DNA of 9,502 bases from Acidimicrobiia bacterium (GCA_003230435.1 QIDW01000113.1:1-9502), one strand, 5' to 3'; shown: positions 1 to 6,856, counted from the first letter of the stretch. Translations and numbers: made by a program. The notes: generated by a model from the letters alone, not told the origin.

Positions 1-133
1 TGGCGAGCCCTCTCCAACCTCTCCTGATCCCAACAACCTCATGGCCATCTTCCGAGACCCGATTGACCACAGCCTTGATACACGCGTTCAAACCAGGGAC
101 ATCACCACCCCCGGTCAGAATGCCGATTCTCAT
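1..133 (-). CDS. pfkA: 6-phosphofructokinase, N-terminal fragment (runs off left edge)
   Basis: Only the first 44 codons are present. Phosphofructokinase phosphorylates fructose 6-phosphate to fructose 1,6-bisphosphate in cytosolic glycolysis, using ATP or, in some actinobacterial and other lineages, pyrophosphate. The N-terminus reads MRIGILTGGGDVPGLN, the glycine-rich phosphate-donor loop typical of the family, where TGGGDCPGLN or TSGGDAPGMN is more usual. A second family block follows, VVGIRRGWRGL at residues 33-43, matching the common GxRxGWxGL. Valine replaces the frequent cysteine of GGGDCPGLN. The residues that separate ATP from pyrophosphate enzymes lie beyond the edge, so the donor cannot be called. 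The ATG at 133 is chosen because the homology begins exactly there; the ribosome binding site is weak. It lies 57 bases downstream of the propeller lipoprotein gene on the same strand, so read-through from that operon is possible. Confidence 0.87.
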   Translation of the reverse strand, partial: MRIGILTGGGDVPGLNACIKAVVNRVSEDGHEVVGIRRGWRGLA

Positions 134-193
134 AGAACAATCCGTGACAGAGACTTCACCAATGATGACACAGGTCGCAAAACGAGCGAGTTA

Positions 194-1474
194 CTAGCCC
201 GTGGTGAGGTAAGCCACCGATCCATCAAGAGGCTGCGCCTGGGTGACCTCATAGAGTGCGATATGGGGGCGATCGTTTCCGTCAATCGCCAGCGAGACCA
301 ACTGGCCCAGCGGAAGACCGGCCTCCACGATCTGGCGGATCTCCCAGCCCGATTCCTCTCGAACGGCGTACCACACGCCCTGGGTATCGGCGAACACCAC
401 GTTGGCGCGGCCCTGACTGTCGAAGGCAAGTGAAGAGTTGCGCCGCGCATTGGGCTCGGAGAAGGCGGTGAGTTCCCCGATCGTCTCCAGCGTCCAGCCG
501 TCGTCATCTCTCATCGCGTAGACGATCTCACCAGCGGCGCTTCCTGTCTGACGGAAGAAGGTGACAACAGGTCGGCCGTCGGAGTCATACGCAAGAGACG
601 AGTATTTTCCAACGTTCCCCTCTTCGGCAGCTTTCTCGAGGTTCCACGATCCGTTTTCCAAGCGGGCGAAGACGAGATCCTGGTCAACGTCGTTGTAGTA
701 GGTGAGGCTCGGCAAGCCCGCTGGATCGAGAGCCAGCGCCACGTTGTACTGGTACGGGATGGGACCGCTTCCGATCTGGGTCACCTCCCACCCGGATCCG
801 GCGTTTCTGTAGTACTCAACCCCATCGGCGCTCCCAAACTGAGAAGGATCGACACCGGCTGCATGGATCACACCGTCGCCTCCTATGACGACGGTGGAAT
901 CCCACCCGTCGTGGCCGGAATCGCTAGCGATGTCCTCAACCCACTTCGAGCCATCCCAGGACAGTCGGACAAGGTCACCGAGTTGAGGATCGAAGCTATC
1001 GGCCTGGTGATCATGGATAACGATGTTGGGCGTACCGTCCGGTTCGTAGGCAAGGCCGATCGGACCATAGAAATAGCCCTCCTTGACGATTTCAACCTCC
1101 CAACCGTCATCGGATTCTGCGAACGCCACGAACCCCTCGCCGGTCTTCTCCAACAACCACGTCACCCCTACCTCGCCGGTCGGGTCGATCGCTACCGCCG
1201 GCTTGACACCTGATCCAAGCGAAACGGCGTTCCACCCTTCGGCGACTGAGAATGTCAGGTCGGAAACGTCTTCTTCGGCCGACGGTGGTGTTGTCGAGGG
1301 CGAGGTAGTGGAAACGATGCTCCCATTCACTGAATCATCGCCGGTGGTGCCGGCGCAGGCAGCCAACACCAGCACGAATACCAGAGAAAGGCCGACTAGG
1401 ACTAGACCCCGTTGGGATGTTTTTCTATCTGCCACGCGATGACTCAAACATCGCCAGGAGGAGAACCATTCCAT
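194..1474 (-). CDS. Lipoprotein with a predicted seven-bladed beta-propeller
   Basis: This is a 426-residue predicted lipoprotein on the outer face of the membrane. A hydrophobic segment at about residues 24-38 ends in the lipobox LAAC, with Cys40 as the lipidation site. A Ser/Thr/Pro-rich linker (about 41-66) follows. Seven related units of about 40-50 residues begin near 91, 137, 190, 243, 289, 346 and 390. Each has a pattern like SLAxDxxGxPxV, then a short strand, then GWxxExI. Such repeats are known from secreted propeller-like proteins. The start is the ATG at 1474, which shares one base with the preceding PAP2 stop (TAATG) and so suggests coupling. A GTG at 1435 would give 413 residues and a more compact signal peptide, and neither start has a clear Shine-Dalgarno site. 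The gene ends in tandem stops (TAG TAA, 196-191). No catalytic motif is visible; ligand binding or scaffolding is the likely role, and the ligand is unknown. Confidence 0.82.
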   Translation of the reverse strand: MEWFSSWRCLSHRVADRKTSQRGLVLVGLSLVFVLVLAACAGTTGDDSVNGSIVSTTSPSTTPPSAEEDVSDLTFSVAEGWNAVSLGSGVKPAVAIDPTGEVGVTWLLEKTGEGFVAFAESDDGWEVEIVKEGYFYGPIGLAYEPDGTPNIVIHDHQADSFDPQLGDLVRLSWDGSKWVEDIASDSGHDGWDSTVVIGGDGVIHAAGVDPSQFGSADGVEYYRNAGSGWEVTQIGSGPIPYQYNVALALDPAGLPSLTYYNDVDQDLVFARLENGSWNLEKAAEEGNVGKYSSLAYDSDGRPVVTFFRQTGSAAGEIVYAMRDDDGWTLETIGELTAFSEPNARRNSSLAFDSQGRANVVFADTQGVWYAVREESGWEIRQIVEAGLPLGQLVSLAIDGNDRPHIALYEVTQAQPLDGSVAYLTTG

Positions 1475-2229
1475 TACGAACTCGGGTGATGACCGAGCAT
1501 CGCACATCGGTCGGTGGCCCACGTCGACGTGAGCAGCTGCTCGGCACCAAGCAGTAGGGAGGCGCCGATGAAGAGACTGGCAATCACATCCGATGGCCAG
1601 TGTGCGCCCAGACGGACTCGACTCACAGCGACAGACAACACAACCACGGCGAACACCACGAAACCGAGCCTCAAGAGCCCGGACTGATTTGTCAGCACCC
1701 AAAGAAGGAAGGGGACAAGCCCGAAGATCACGACGGCATGTATGACATGGCCGCTCGGAAAGGAGCCCAACTCTGTGCTAACCGCCGGGTTGGGAGGCCG
1801 GGCCCGATCGACAATCAACTTGAGCACAATATCGACAGTGAGGGCGGCTGCGACCAGAGCGCCGAGCGTGAGAGCCGAGGCACGACATCGGCGCCACAGA
1901 AAGACAACAGCGACAACACCGACGGCGACAGCTAGGTTCGGAGAGCCAAGTCGAGTGACGGCCTTGGCGAGTGCGAGTTGACCCTCCCACCCTCGTATCC
2001 ACTCCGAAACGGGTTGGTCGATTCGCAATAGCCAGTCCGGGTTGCTCGCGGCGACCACCGCGAGGAACACGGTGATCACGACCGTCACGATCAGAAATCC
2101 TCGACTACGCAGGACAACACGAAAGAACCAGGGCGCATCATCGGGAAGTCCGCGATGGATGCGACCGAACGTCATACCTCCGGGCAATTCCTTCCCCGTC
2201 ACTGCGCCCCTTGCCCTACGGGTTGGCAT
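1474..2229 (-). CDS. PAP2-family integral membrane phosphatase
   Basis: The product is 251 residues with about six hydrophobic segments (roughly 44-61, 97-112, 117-140, 163-180, 186-202 and 217-232). All three phosphatase motifs of the PAP2 / type 2 phosphatidic acid phosphatase superfamily are intact: KLIVDRARP (Lys137 to Pro145), PSGH (158-161) and SRVRLGAHWPSD (203-214). Catalytic His161 and His210 and the supporting Asp214 are all present. Members dephosphorylate lipid phosphates such as phosphatidic acid, phosphatidylglycerol phosphate or undecaprenyl pyrophosphate; the substrate cannot be read from the sequence. The gene begins 16 bases after the stop of the upstream membrane-protein gene, and its TAA overlaps the next ATG. 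The start is uncertain. The ATG at 2229 lacks a Shine-Dalgarno site, the GTG at 2202 has AAGGGG upstream, and the ATG at 2175 has GGAGGT immediately in front, which is too close. None of these choices removes a motif. Confidence 0.9.
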   Translation of the reverse strand: MPTRRARGAVTGKELPGGMTFGRIHRGLPDDAPWFFRVVLRSRGFLIVTVVITVFLAVVAASNPDWLLRIDQPVSEWIRGWEGQLALAKAVTRLGSPNLAVAVGVVAVVFLWRRCRASALTLGALVAAALTVDIVLKLIVDRARPPNPAVSTELGSFPSGHVIHAVVIFGLVPFLLWVLTNQSGLLRLGFVVFAVVVLSVAVSRVRLGAHWPSDVIASLFIGASLLLGAEQLLTSTWATDRCAMLGHHPSS

Positions 2230-2245
2230 GACCGGGTCGTCGCCA

Positions 2246-2908
2246 TCAAGGGCGACTTAGGGGCGTCCGTGTGAGAAGCGGCCGCACCGAGGGGGGCACA
2301 TCAGTGCGATCGCGGCGGCCACGCATGCGCCACGACAACGCAGTGCCGACCACCGCAACCAGAAGGCCGAGCACAATGAGGACCGTTCTGTTGACTGCCG
2401 GTTCACTCCCAAACGCGAATCGCACGGAGAACCCCAAACCCAGCGCCGCAATGATGCCCGGCAGCCATTCCGGGGCGAGCCGCAATGTCTGCACCCCGAG
2501 AACCCACAAGCCGATCACTGCCAGCATGCTGACAGCCCAAACCCAGCCGACGTTCTGAATGTAACCATCGGGGTTGAAGAAGTTCCATGTCGCGCCTGGA
2601 ACAACGAGGACTACCAGGGCGAATGCGATGGCACTGACAGCTCCGTACACCGCCCGCGGCCTCAGGCCAGATTCGGTTCGCCGCGACGCCCCGGCACCGG
2701 CGCGGACCTCGTCAGCTACAGCCGCTCCAGTGTGTTTCACGCGCCGCTCAATCCCAGTGTCGCCTCTCAACTTGCGAACCGCGTCGCTGATCAGAAGCCC
2801 AACCGAGATAAGGAACCCTCCCGCCAGCGCCCCTGGGATAAAGACGAAAAGTGCACCCGGGTCAACGTCATCGCCAAGGGCAGTGTGTTTGGGCACCCGG
2901 CCGATCAT
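2246..2908 (-). CDS. Five-segment membrane protein of unknown function
   Basis: I do not recognise a family for this 220-residue protein. Five hydrophobic segments stand out at about residues 19-41, 87-107, 119-141, 148-167 and 174-193. A charged, Arg/Ala-rich loop spans about 42-86, and the basic, proline-containing tail (194-220) is rich in Arg and Thr. By the positive-inside rule the loop and tail would be cytoplasmic, but an odd number of segments separating two basic regions needs care, so topology is left open. The start is well supported: an ATG at 2908 overlaps the upstream TGA as ATGA, and GGAGGT lies six bases before it inside the end of the dikinase gene. The gene therefore appears translationally coupled to that phosphotransferase and is followed closely by the PAP2 phosphatase. 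It may be a membrane partner of one or both. No catalytic or binding motif is visible. Confidence 0.8.
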   Translation of the reverse strand: MIGRVPKHTALGDDVDPGALFVFIPGALAGGFLISVGLLISDAVRKLRGDTGIERRVKHTGAAVADEVRAGAGASRRTESGLRPRAVYGAVSAIAFALVVLVVPGATWNFFNPDGYIQNVGWVWAVSMLAVIGLWVLGVQTLRLAPEWLPGIIAALGLGFSVRFAFGSEPAVNRTVLIVLGLLVAVVGTALSWRMRGRRDRTDVPPSVRPLLTRTPLSRP

Positions 2909-5532
2909 CCGGCTACCTCCAGCACTCTGTCGGCCTCAATGTCCACCTCGTTGTCAAGGATGACAACGATTCCTCTGTCACCGTCGACGCGAAGCCGGGG
3001 AGATTCGTAGGAAGCGAGTCGGCCCACAAGACCAGGAACATTGAGTACCGCCGGAAGCCCCAGTTCACGGGCGATGATCGCGGCGTGTGACAGCGGCCCT
3101 CCCTCTTCAACCACGATCGCACCAGCAGTGAGAAATAACGGCGTCCATGCCGGATCCGTCGTCCTCGCCACAAGGATGTCGCCGGGCTCGATCGGCTCGG
3201 TGGCCTTGGTGATGATCCGGGCGGTGCCTTCGTAAACGCCGGCACTCGCTCCCCATCCCGTGAAGGTGTCACCAGACGGGATCTCGGACTCACCCAGACG
3301 TCGGCTTGGGTCACCAACGAATATCTGCGGTACGGAGTCATCCGAGGAGAGGCGATCGAGGACATTGCGACGTCTCTCCAGCTCCCAAAGGCTCGGCCCG
3401 CTTCCCGCGAAGGCCGATTCGAGCTCTTGGGCTGCGAGGAGGTCGACATCAAGCTGGGTTCTGAGCACACCCGAAGCGTGGAGTCGACTGCCAAGGGCGA
3501 GGTGCACCCTCCGGACCTCGCCACCCAGGGCAAGGACAGCCGACTTGGTCTTCTCACGCAGGTGGAGGAACTCGACAGCGTCTGTTACGAGACGACGAAG
3601 CATGCGCCGCCGCACGTCGACGATCTGGGCGGTCATGACACGCTGCATCCGCCACTTCCACGAGGTCGCAAAACGGCCTCCGATTTCCTCGAGAAGCACA
3701 AAACGCGCGCCCGGATCGACCATCTGTCGTCGCCCCGATCGCTCTACCTGGACCGCCTGGCTGATGAGTTGCCAGGCGAGATCGCGAGACTCGGCCCAGG
3801 TTTCGCCTGCGAACACGGAGGCACATCCGGAACGCCCAAGCTCTCCTTCGACGGCGGCAAGGAGCTCCGCCCCCGATTGGCTCTGCTCGAGAGTGGCAAG
3901 AACTGCCGTGTCACGGGCGGTGAGCGCTCCAATCGATTTGGCGAGCGCCTCGTCTGCCAACGCCTGCTCGGCCAGATCGCACGTATGCAGAGCCACCTGA
4001 GCTCCGCAGGGGTCGATTCCGCCCGCGGTGAGCTGCTGAGCTAGACCCGACGCCTCTTCGCCGACGTGGGGCTCGAGAAAGAGCTCCACACCGCGATATG
4101 CCGCCGCGGCAGCAGCGGCCACGGCGATCTCGGCACCCATGAGGCGGCCACCGAGATCGAGAAGACGGTGGCGGTAGGCCAGAAGCTGTTCGGTGGTGGC
4201 GATGTCACAATCTGGCGGGCTGAGGAGGAGACGCTCGGTGGCGTTGATAGAGGCGTGGGCCTCAAACCTGAACCTGCGTCGTGCGTTGATCTCCCGAAAG
4301 CCGGTGAACATGGAGCGCAGTCCCTTGAACGGGCCTCGAACCGTTGCCTCCGGCTGGGGATCGTCGGGCTCGCTGATGACGCGCCCGAAGTATTGGCGCT
4401 CGATCTCTTCGGCAGATCCGCCCGGAACCTCAGCGGCTGCCGCCTTCATGAGATCAAGGCTGAGAACTGCGCGTCCCCGGATCCGTGCGAGAAACGGTCG
4501 TTGATCGGCAATCGGTGGCAGAGCACTCATCTGGTCAAAAAGCTGGCGGAAACCCTCCTCGAGCAACGGTGCTGCGGTGGTCCACTGCAGAGGAGGAAGC
4601 ACACCCGGCAGCGACTCGGCGATACCGGCCGTCGTGAACGCATGGTCGGACCCGATCCGGGTGTCGAACCCGTCGTCATCCCCGTCTATCGAGATCGTCG
4701 TGATGGGTCGCGACTGGACGATGTACAAGCGTGCGCCATCGTGAGCCCACTCGACGTCTTGCGGATCACCGAATTCGCGCTCCAGCTCGAGGGCGGCCTC
4801 GATCGCTTCGTCGAGAACGTCGTCCACCAAAGGGCGATGCGCTGCAGAACGAGGCAAAACATACGCCTCCGGAGTGACCTCGCCAGAGACGAGTTGCTCG
4901 GCCAGTCCCTCAACGGCTTCTATTCGTAGATCGCTGCCAGAGCCCGCCGGATTCACCGTGAATACGACGCCGGCACGCTCGGCATCGACAAGGCGCATGA
5001 TGACAATCGACATGGCAAGGTCATCTTCCGGCACTCCTGCATGAGCTCGGTAGGCCCGCGGTGCAGGAAGCCAAAGTGATGCCCACACCAATCTCACGGC
5101 GTGGAGCACAGCGTCGTCGTCACCGATCTCGAGATAGGACCGGTACTGGCCGGCGAAGGATGCAGTTTCCATGTCTTCGGCCGTCGCCGATGATCGCACC
5201 GCTAGGAGATCGCCACCTCCGACATCAGCCGCTAGCTCGAGAATCTCCTCAGCAAGCGCATCGGGCATCACAGCCTCGAGAAACGCCGCGTCGACGCGCT
5301 CGGCCGCTTGGTCCAGATCGACCTGATCCGGAAGACCCTGCCTCCGGAGTTTCTCGATGAAACTCTTTAGACCTGACTCATCTACGAACCAGCGGTAGCC
5401 GTCCGTAGTGATAGAACCGGTCGGCGGCACCGTCGCACCCATCTCGATGAGTCGGTTGAGAGCGAACCCTTTTCCACCGACCAACCGGGCCTCGACTTCG
5501 GTCCCATCGAGGATGCCGGTCGCCCTCGTCAC
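2905..5532 (-). CDS. Rifampin-phosphotransferase-like dikinase (PEP synthase-like, no PEP barrel)
   Basis: This 875-residue protein has three parts. Residues 1 to about 285 form a pyruvate-phosphate-dikinase-type ATP-grasp domain with GGKG (19-22), RSSATAED (113-120), DVEW (259-262) and QSRP (273-276). Residues about 300-750 form a helical middle region; its later part (HLREKTK at 657-663, then RRVHLALG at 674-681) resembles rifampin phosphotransferases. Residues about 755-860 form the swivelling phosphohistidine domain, with GGPLSHAAIIARELGLPAV carrying probable catalytic His816. The C-terminal PEP/pyruvate-binding barrel of true PEP synthase is missing. Order and length match rifampin phosphotransferases (about 870 residues), which transfer the ATP beta-phosphate to a bound substrate through the histidine and release AMP and phosphate. 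The substrate is unknown: the first half of the middle region does not look typical to me, and no drug-resistance context is visible. The GTG start at 5532 overlaps the previous stop as GTGA and has only a weak GAAG-type ribosome site. Confidence 0.85.
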   Translation of the reverse strand: MTRATGILDGTEVEARLVGGKGFALNRLIEMGATVPPTGSITTDGYRWFVDESGLKSFIEKLRRQGLPDQVDLDQAAERVDAAFLEAVMPDALAEEILELAADVGGGDLLAVRSSATAEDMETASFAGQYRSYLEIGDDDAVLHAVRLVWASLWLPAPRAYRAHAGVPEDDLAMSIVIMRLVDAERAGVVFTVNPAGSGSDLRIEAVEGLAEQLVSGEVTPEAYVLPRSAAHRPLVDDVLDEAIEAALELEREFGDPQDVEWAHDGARLYIVQSRPITTISIDGDDDGFDTRIGSDHAFTTAGIAESLPGVLPPLQWTTAAPLLEEGFRQLFDQMSALPPIADQRPFLARIRGRAVLSLDLMKAAAAEVPGGSAEEIERQYFGRVISEPDDPQPEATVRGPFKGLRSMFTGFREINARRRFRFEAHASINATERLLLSPPDCDIATTEQLLAYRHRLLDLGGRLMGAEIAVAAAAAAAYRGVELFLEPHVGEEASGLAQQLTAGGIDPCGAQVALHTCDLAEQALADEALAKSIGALTARDTAVLATLEQSQSGAELLAAVEGELGRSGCASVFAGETWAESRDLAWQLISQAVQVERSGRRQMVDPGARFVLLEEIGGRFATSWKWRMQRVMTAQIVDVRRRMLRRLVTDAVEFLHLREKTKSAVLALGGEVRRVHLALGSRLHASGVLRTQLDVDLLAAQELESAFAGSGPSLWELERRRNVLDRLSSDDSVPQIFVGDPSRRLGESEIPSGDTFTGWGASAGVYEGTARIITKATEPIEPGDILVARTTDPAWTPLFLTAGAIVVEEGGPLSHAAIIARELGLPAVLNVPGLVGRLASYESPRLRVDGDRGIVVILDNEVDIEADRVLEVAG
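2915..2920 (-). promoter_or_regulatory. Strong Shine-Dalgarno site inside the dikinase gene end
   Basis: The minus strand reads GGAGGT here, six bases before the ATG at 2908. It lies within the last codons of the dikinase-like gene, so the five-segment membrane protein has its own strong ribosome loading site as well as an ATGA overlap. This fixes its start codon. Confidence 0.7.
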
Positions 5533-5846
5533 TGACGCGCTTCTTCGACGTCAGACACGACTCCGTAGCGTTCAAGAAAAGTCGCAATCGCCCGATCGGT
5601 CACCGTCGTGAGTGGCTCACCTGATACCGACGCCCGATCGCGCAACCATGCCACGAGATCGCGCCGGATAGGAATCGCAGGACGTCGGGATTCGACACGA
5701 ACGAGAAGAACGAGGCTGATGACGAGGCTGATGACGAATAGCACGAATAGATCCCACTGACCACCAATGCCAGCGTCGATGGACCCGATGGTGAGGACCA
5801 CGGCGTTCGCAACCACGAGCAGCCTCACAGTGCCGGTTGGACTCAT
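5529..5846 (-). CDS. Small two-segment membrane protein with a ribbon-helix-helix-like tail
   Basis: This is a 105-residue protein. Two hydrophobic segments (about 8-28 and 32-51) are joined by a very short turn. A soluble tail from about 55 to 95 follows, with a short strand (PAIPIRRD), a helix (LVAWLRDRASVSG), a turn and a second helix (TTVTDRAIATFLERYG). That spacing and residue pattern resembles CopG/Arc ribbon-helix-helix domains, which dimerise and bind DNA through the strand. The resemblance is by eye only. The ATG at 5846 is chosen over the in-frame ATG at 5882 because AAGGAG lies six bases before it. The stop overlaps the GTG of the dikinase gene (GTGA), and this is the first gene of the cassette. 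It could be a membrane-tethered regulator, or the tail could serve only as a dimerisation or protein-docking element for the dikinase. Confidence 0.75.
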   Translation of the reverse strand: MSPTGTVRLLVVANAVVLTIGSIDAGIGGQWDLFVLFVISLVISLVLLVRVESRRPAIPIRRDLVAWLRDRASVSGEPLTTVTDRAIATFLERYGVVSDVEEARQ

Positions 5847-5852
5847 GGGAAG

Positions 5853-5858
5853 CTCCTT
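5853..5858 (-). promoter_or_regulatory. Shine-Dalgarno site that sets the start of the first cassette gene
   Basis: The minus strand reads AAGGAG six bases before the ATG at 5846. It lies between the two candidate in-frame ATGs (5882 and 5846) and so favours the shorter 105-residue product. Confidence 0.7.
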
Positions 5859-5961
5859 TTCTCGTTGTGTTCGCGTGTTCATTCAACGCGACGAAGCCCT
5901 CCGATACTCCGCCATTCTTGAACGACGCACGGACACGCCTGGTCGGAGCCGGTTTAGGTCC

Positions 5962-5979
5962 TCATCAGGGCCTTGATGA
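5962..5979. promoter_or_regulatory. 18-base near-palindrome, candidate operator
   Basis: The site has perfect six-base arms TCATCA and TGATGA around a core GGGCCT; only one base pair of the whole 18 fails to match. It lies in the 161-base gap (5847-6007) between the permease gene stop and the first cassette gene, about 115 bases upstream of that start codon. No T-run follows it on the minus strand, so it does not look like an intrinsic terminator. Its size and symmetry suit a dimeric repressor. The rest of the gap shows no convincing promoter hexamers and no other gene. Confidence 0.4.
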
Positions 5980-6007
5980 ACTACTGAGGAGAAAATATCT
6001 GAAACGC

Positions 6008-6856
6008 CTAGTGGGCCGGCACACCTAACGATCTCTTGTGCCCGGCACGGTTCTGGGCGGTGGCCAGGTAGGCAAAGGTGAAGATGGTGGCTTGGGTGAG
6101 GACGATCGCGGCACCGGAGGCGATGTCGAGGTAGAACGACAGGTACATGCCTGCGAAGCCCGAGACGGTCCCGATGACCACGGACAGTGCGAGCATCGTA
6201 CGAAATCGGTCGGTCATGAGACGGGCTACCACCGGCGGGATCACCAGGGCCGCGGCTATCAGGGTCACACCGAGCACCTGCATGGTGGCGATGACAGTGG
6301 CAGCAAGCAACAGCGCGAATAGGGCGTCGAGCCGAGCGGTGCGAACGCCGAACACCTCGGCGACTTCAGGATCGAAGGTGAGAAAGAGAAAGGGCCGGTA
6401 CAGGATGACGATGACCAGGCTGACAATCAGGGCGACGCCGATCACAATGACCACGTCCAGCTTCTCGACGCCGAGCACGTTGCCGAACAGGGCGGCTTCG
6501 AAGTTACGGGTGAACCCGCGGGCACGGGAGATGAGCGCGACGCCGAGAGCAAAGCTTGCTGTGGTTATTACGCCGATGGCCGCGTCGGCGCTGATGGTGC
6601 GACGTCGTGCTACTCGGTTGACCATGAGCGCCGAGGCAACGCCCCAGGCTCCGGCACCGAGGTAGAAATTGATGCCGGCTAGGAAGCTGGCGACTGCGCC
6701 ACCAAAGATGGCATGGGCGAGCCCATGTCCGATGTAGCTCATGTTGCGGAGGACGACATAAGTGCCGACGACAGCGCACAGCCCGCCCGCGACGGCGGCA
6801 ACGATGAGACCGTTTCGGAAGAACTCGAAACGGAAAGGCTCAACCAGGAATTCCAT
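6008..6856 (-). CDS. Metal ABC transporter permease, ABC-3 family (ZnuB/TroC type)
   Basis: This is a 282-residue membrane protein with about eight hydrophobic segments, the usual size for permeases of zinc or manganese ABC importers. Typical blocks are VVLRNMSYIGHGLAHAIFGG near residues 34-53 (other members often read LRRMSLIGDALSHA), a cytoplasmic stretch FDPEVAEVFGVR (161-172) that resembles the ATPase-coupling region, and GVTLIAAALVIPPVVARL (196-213). It forms the membrane channel that receives metal from the binding lipoprotein and is driven by the ATPase. The ATG at 6856 is chosen because AAAGGAAG sits just upstream and homology begins there; the longer frame starting at 6970 adds a non-hydrophobic, unrelated leader. 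The first 17 bases overlap the end of the ATPase gene, which indicates coupled translation. Zinc is favoured by the binding-protein ligands, though manganese or iron cannot be excluded from this protein alone. Confidence 0.92.
   Translation of the reverse strand: MEFLVEPFRFEFFRNGLIVAAVAGGLCAVVGTYVVLRNMSYIGHGLAHAIFGGAVASFLAGINFYLGAGAWGVASALMVNRVARRRTISADAAIGVITTASFALGVALISRARGFTRNFEAALFGNVLGVEKLDVVIVIGVALIVSLVIVILYRPFLFLTFDPEVAEVFGVRTARLDALFALLLAATVIATMQVLGVTLIAAALVIPPVVARLMTDRFRTMLALSVVIGTVSGFAGMYLSFYLDIASGAAIVLTQATIFTFAYLATAQNRAGHKRSLGVPAH

Noticed and set aside
1475..1702. An upstream extension of the propeller lipoprotein to a start at 1702
   Set aside because: The extra residues lack a signal sequence, are rich in Arg and Cys, and lie antiframe to the conserved SRxxxxxHxxxD region of the PAP2 gene. 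The lipobox signal peptide fits the start at 1474 or 1435.
41..5360. Plus-strand frames of 60-290 codons, for example 4066-4929 and 3260-4000
   Set aside because: They lie opposite well-supported minus-strand genes, have compositions typical of antisense reading of GC-rich DNA, and show no recognisable domain or ribosome site.
2905..5532. Calling the 875-residue protein PEP synthase (PpsA) or pyruvate phosphate dikinase
   Set aside because: The C-terminal PEP/pyruvate barrel is missing: the protein ends soon after the phosphohistidine domain, and the helical middle region sits between the ATP and histidine domains as in rifampin phosphotransferases.
5962..5979. Reading the near-palindrome as an intrinsic terminator for the metal importer operon
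   Set aside because: The stem is short and AT-mixed, the minus strand continues GGACC with no T-run, and a six-base core remains between the arms.
5847..6007. A rifampin-associated element upstream of the dikinase operon
   Set aside because: The 19-base inverted repeat known from rifampin-inducible genes (arms like GGGGCTTGC and GCAAGGCCC) is not present in this gap.
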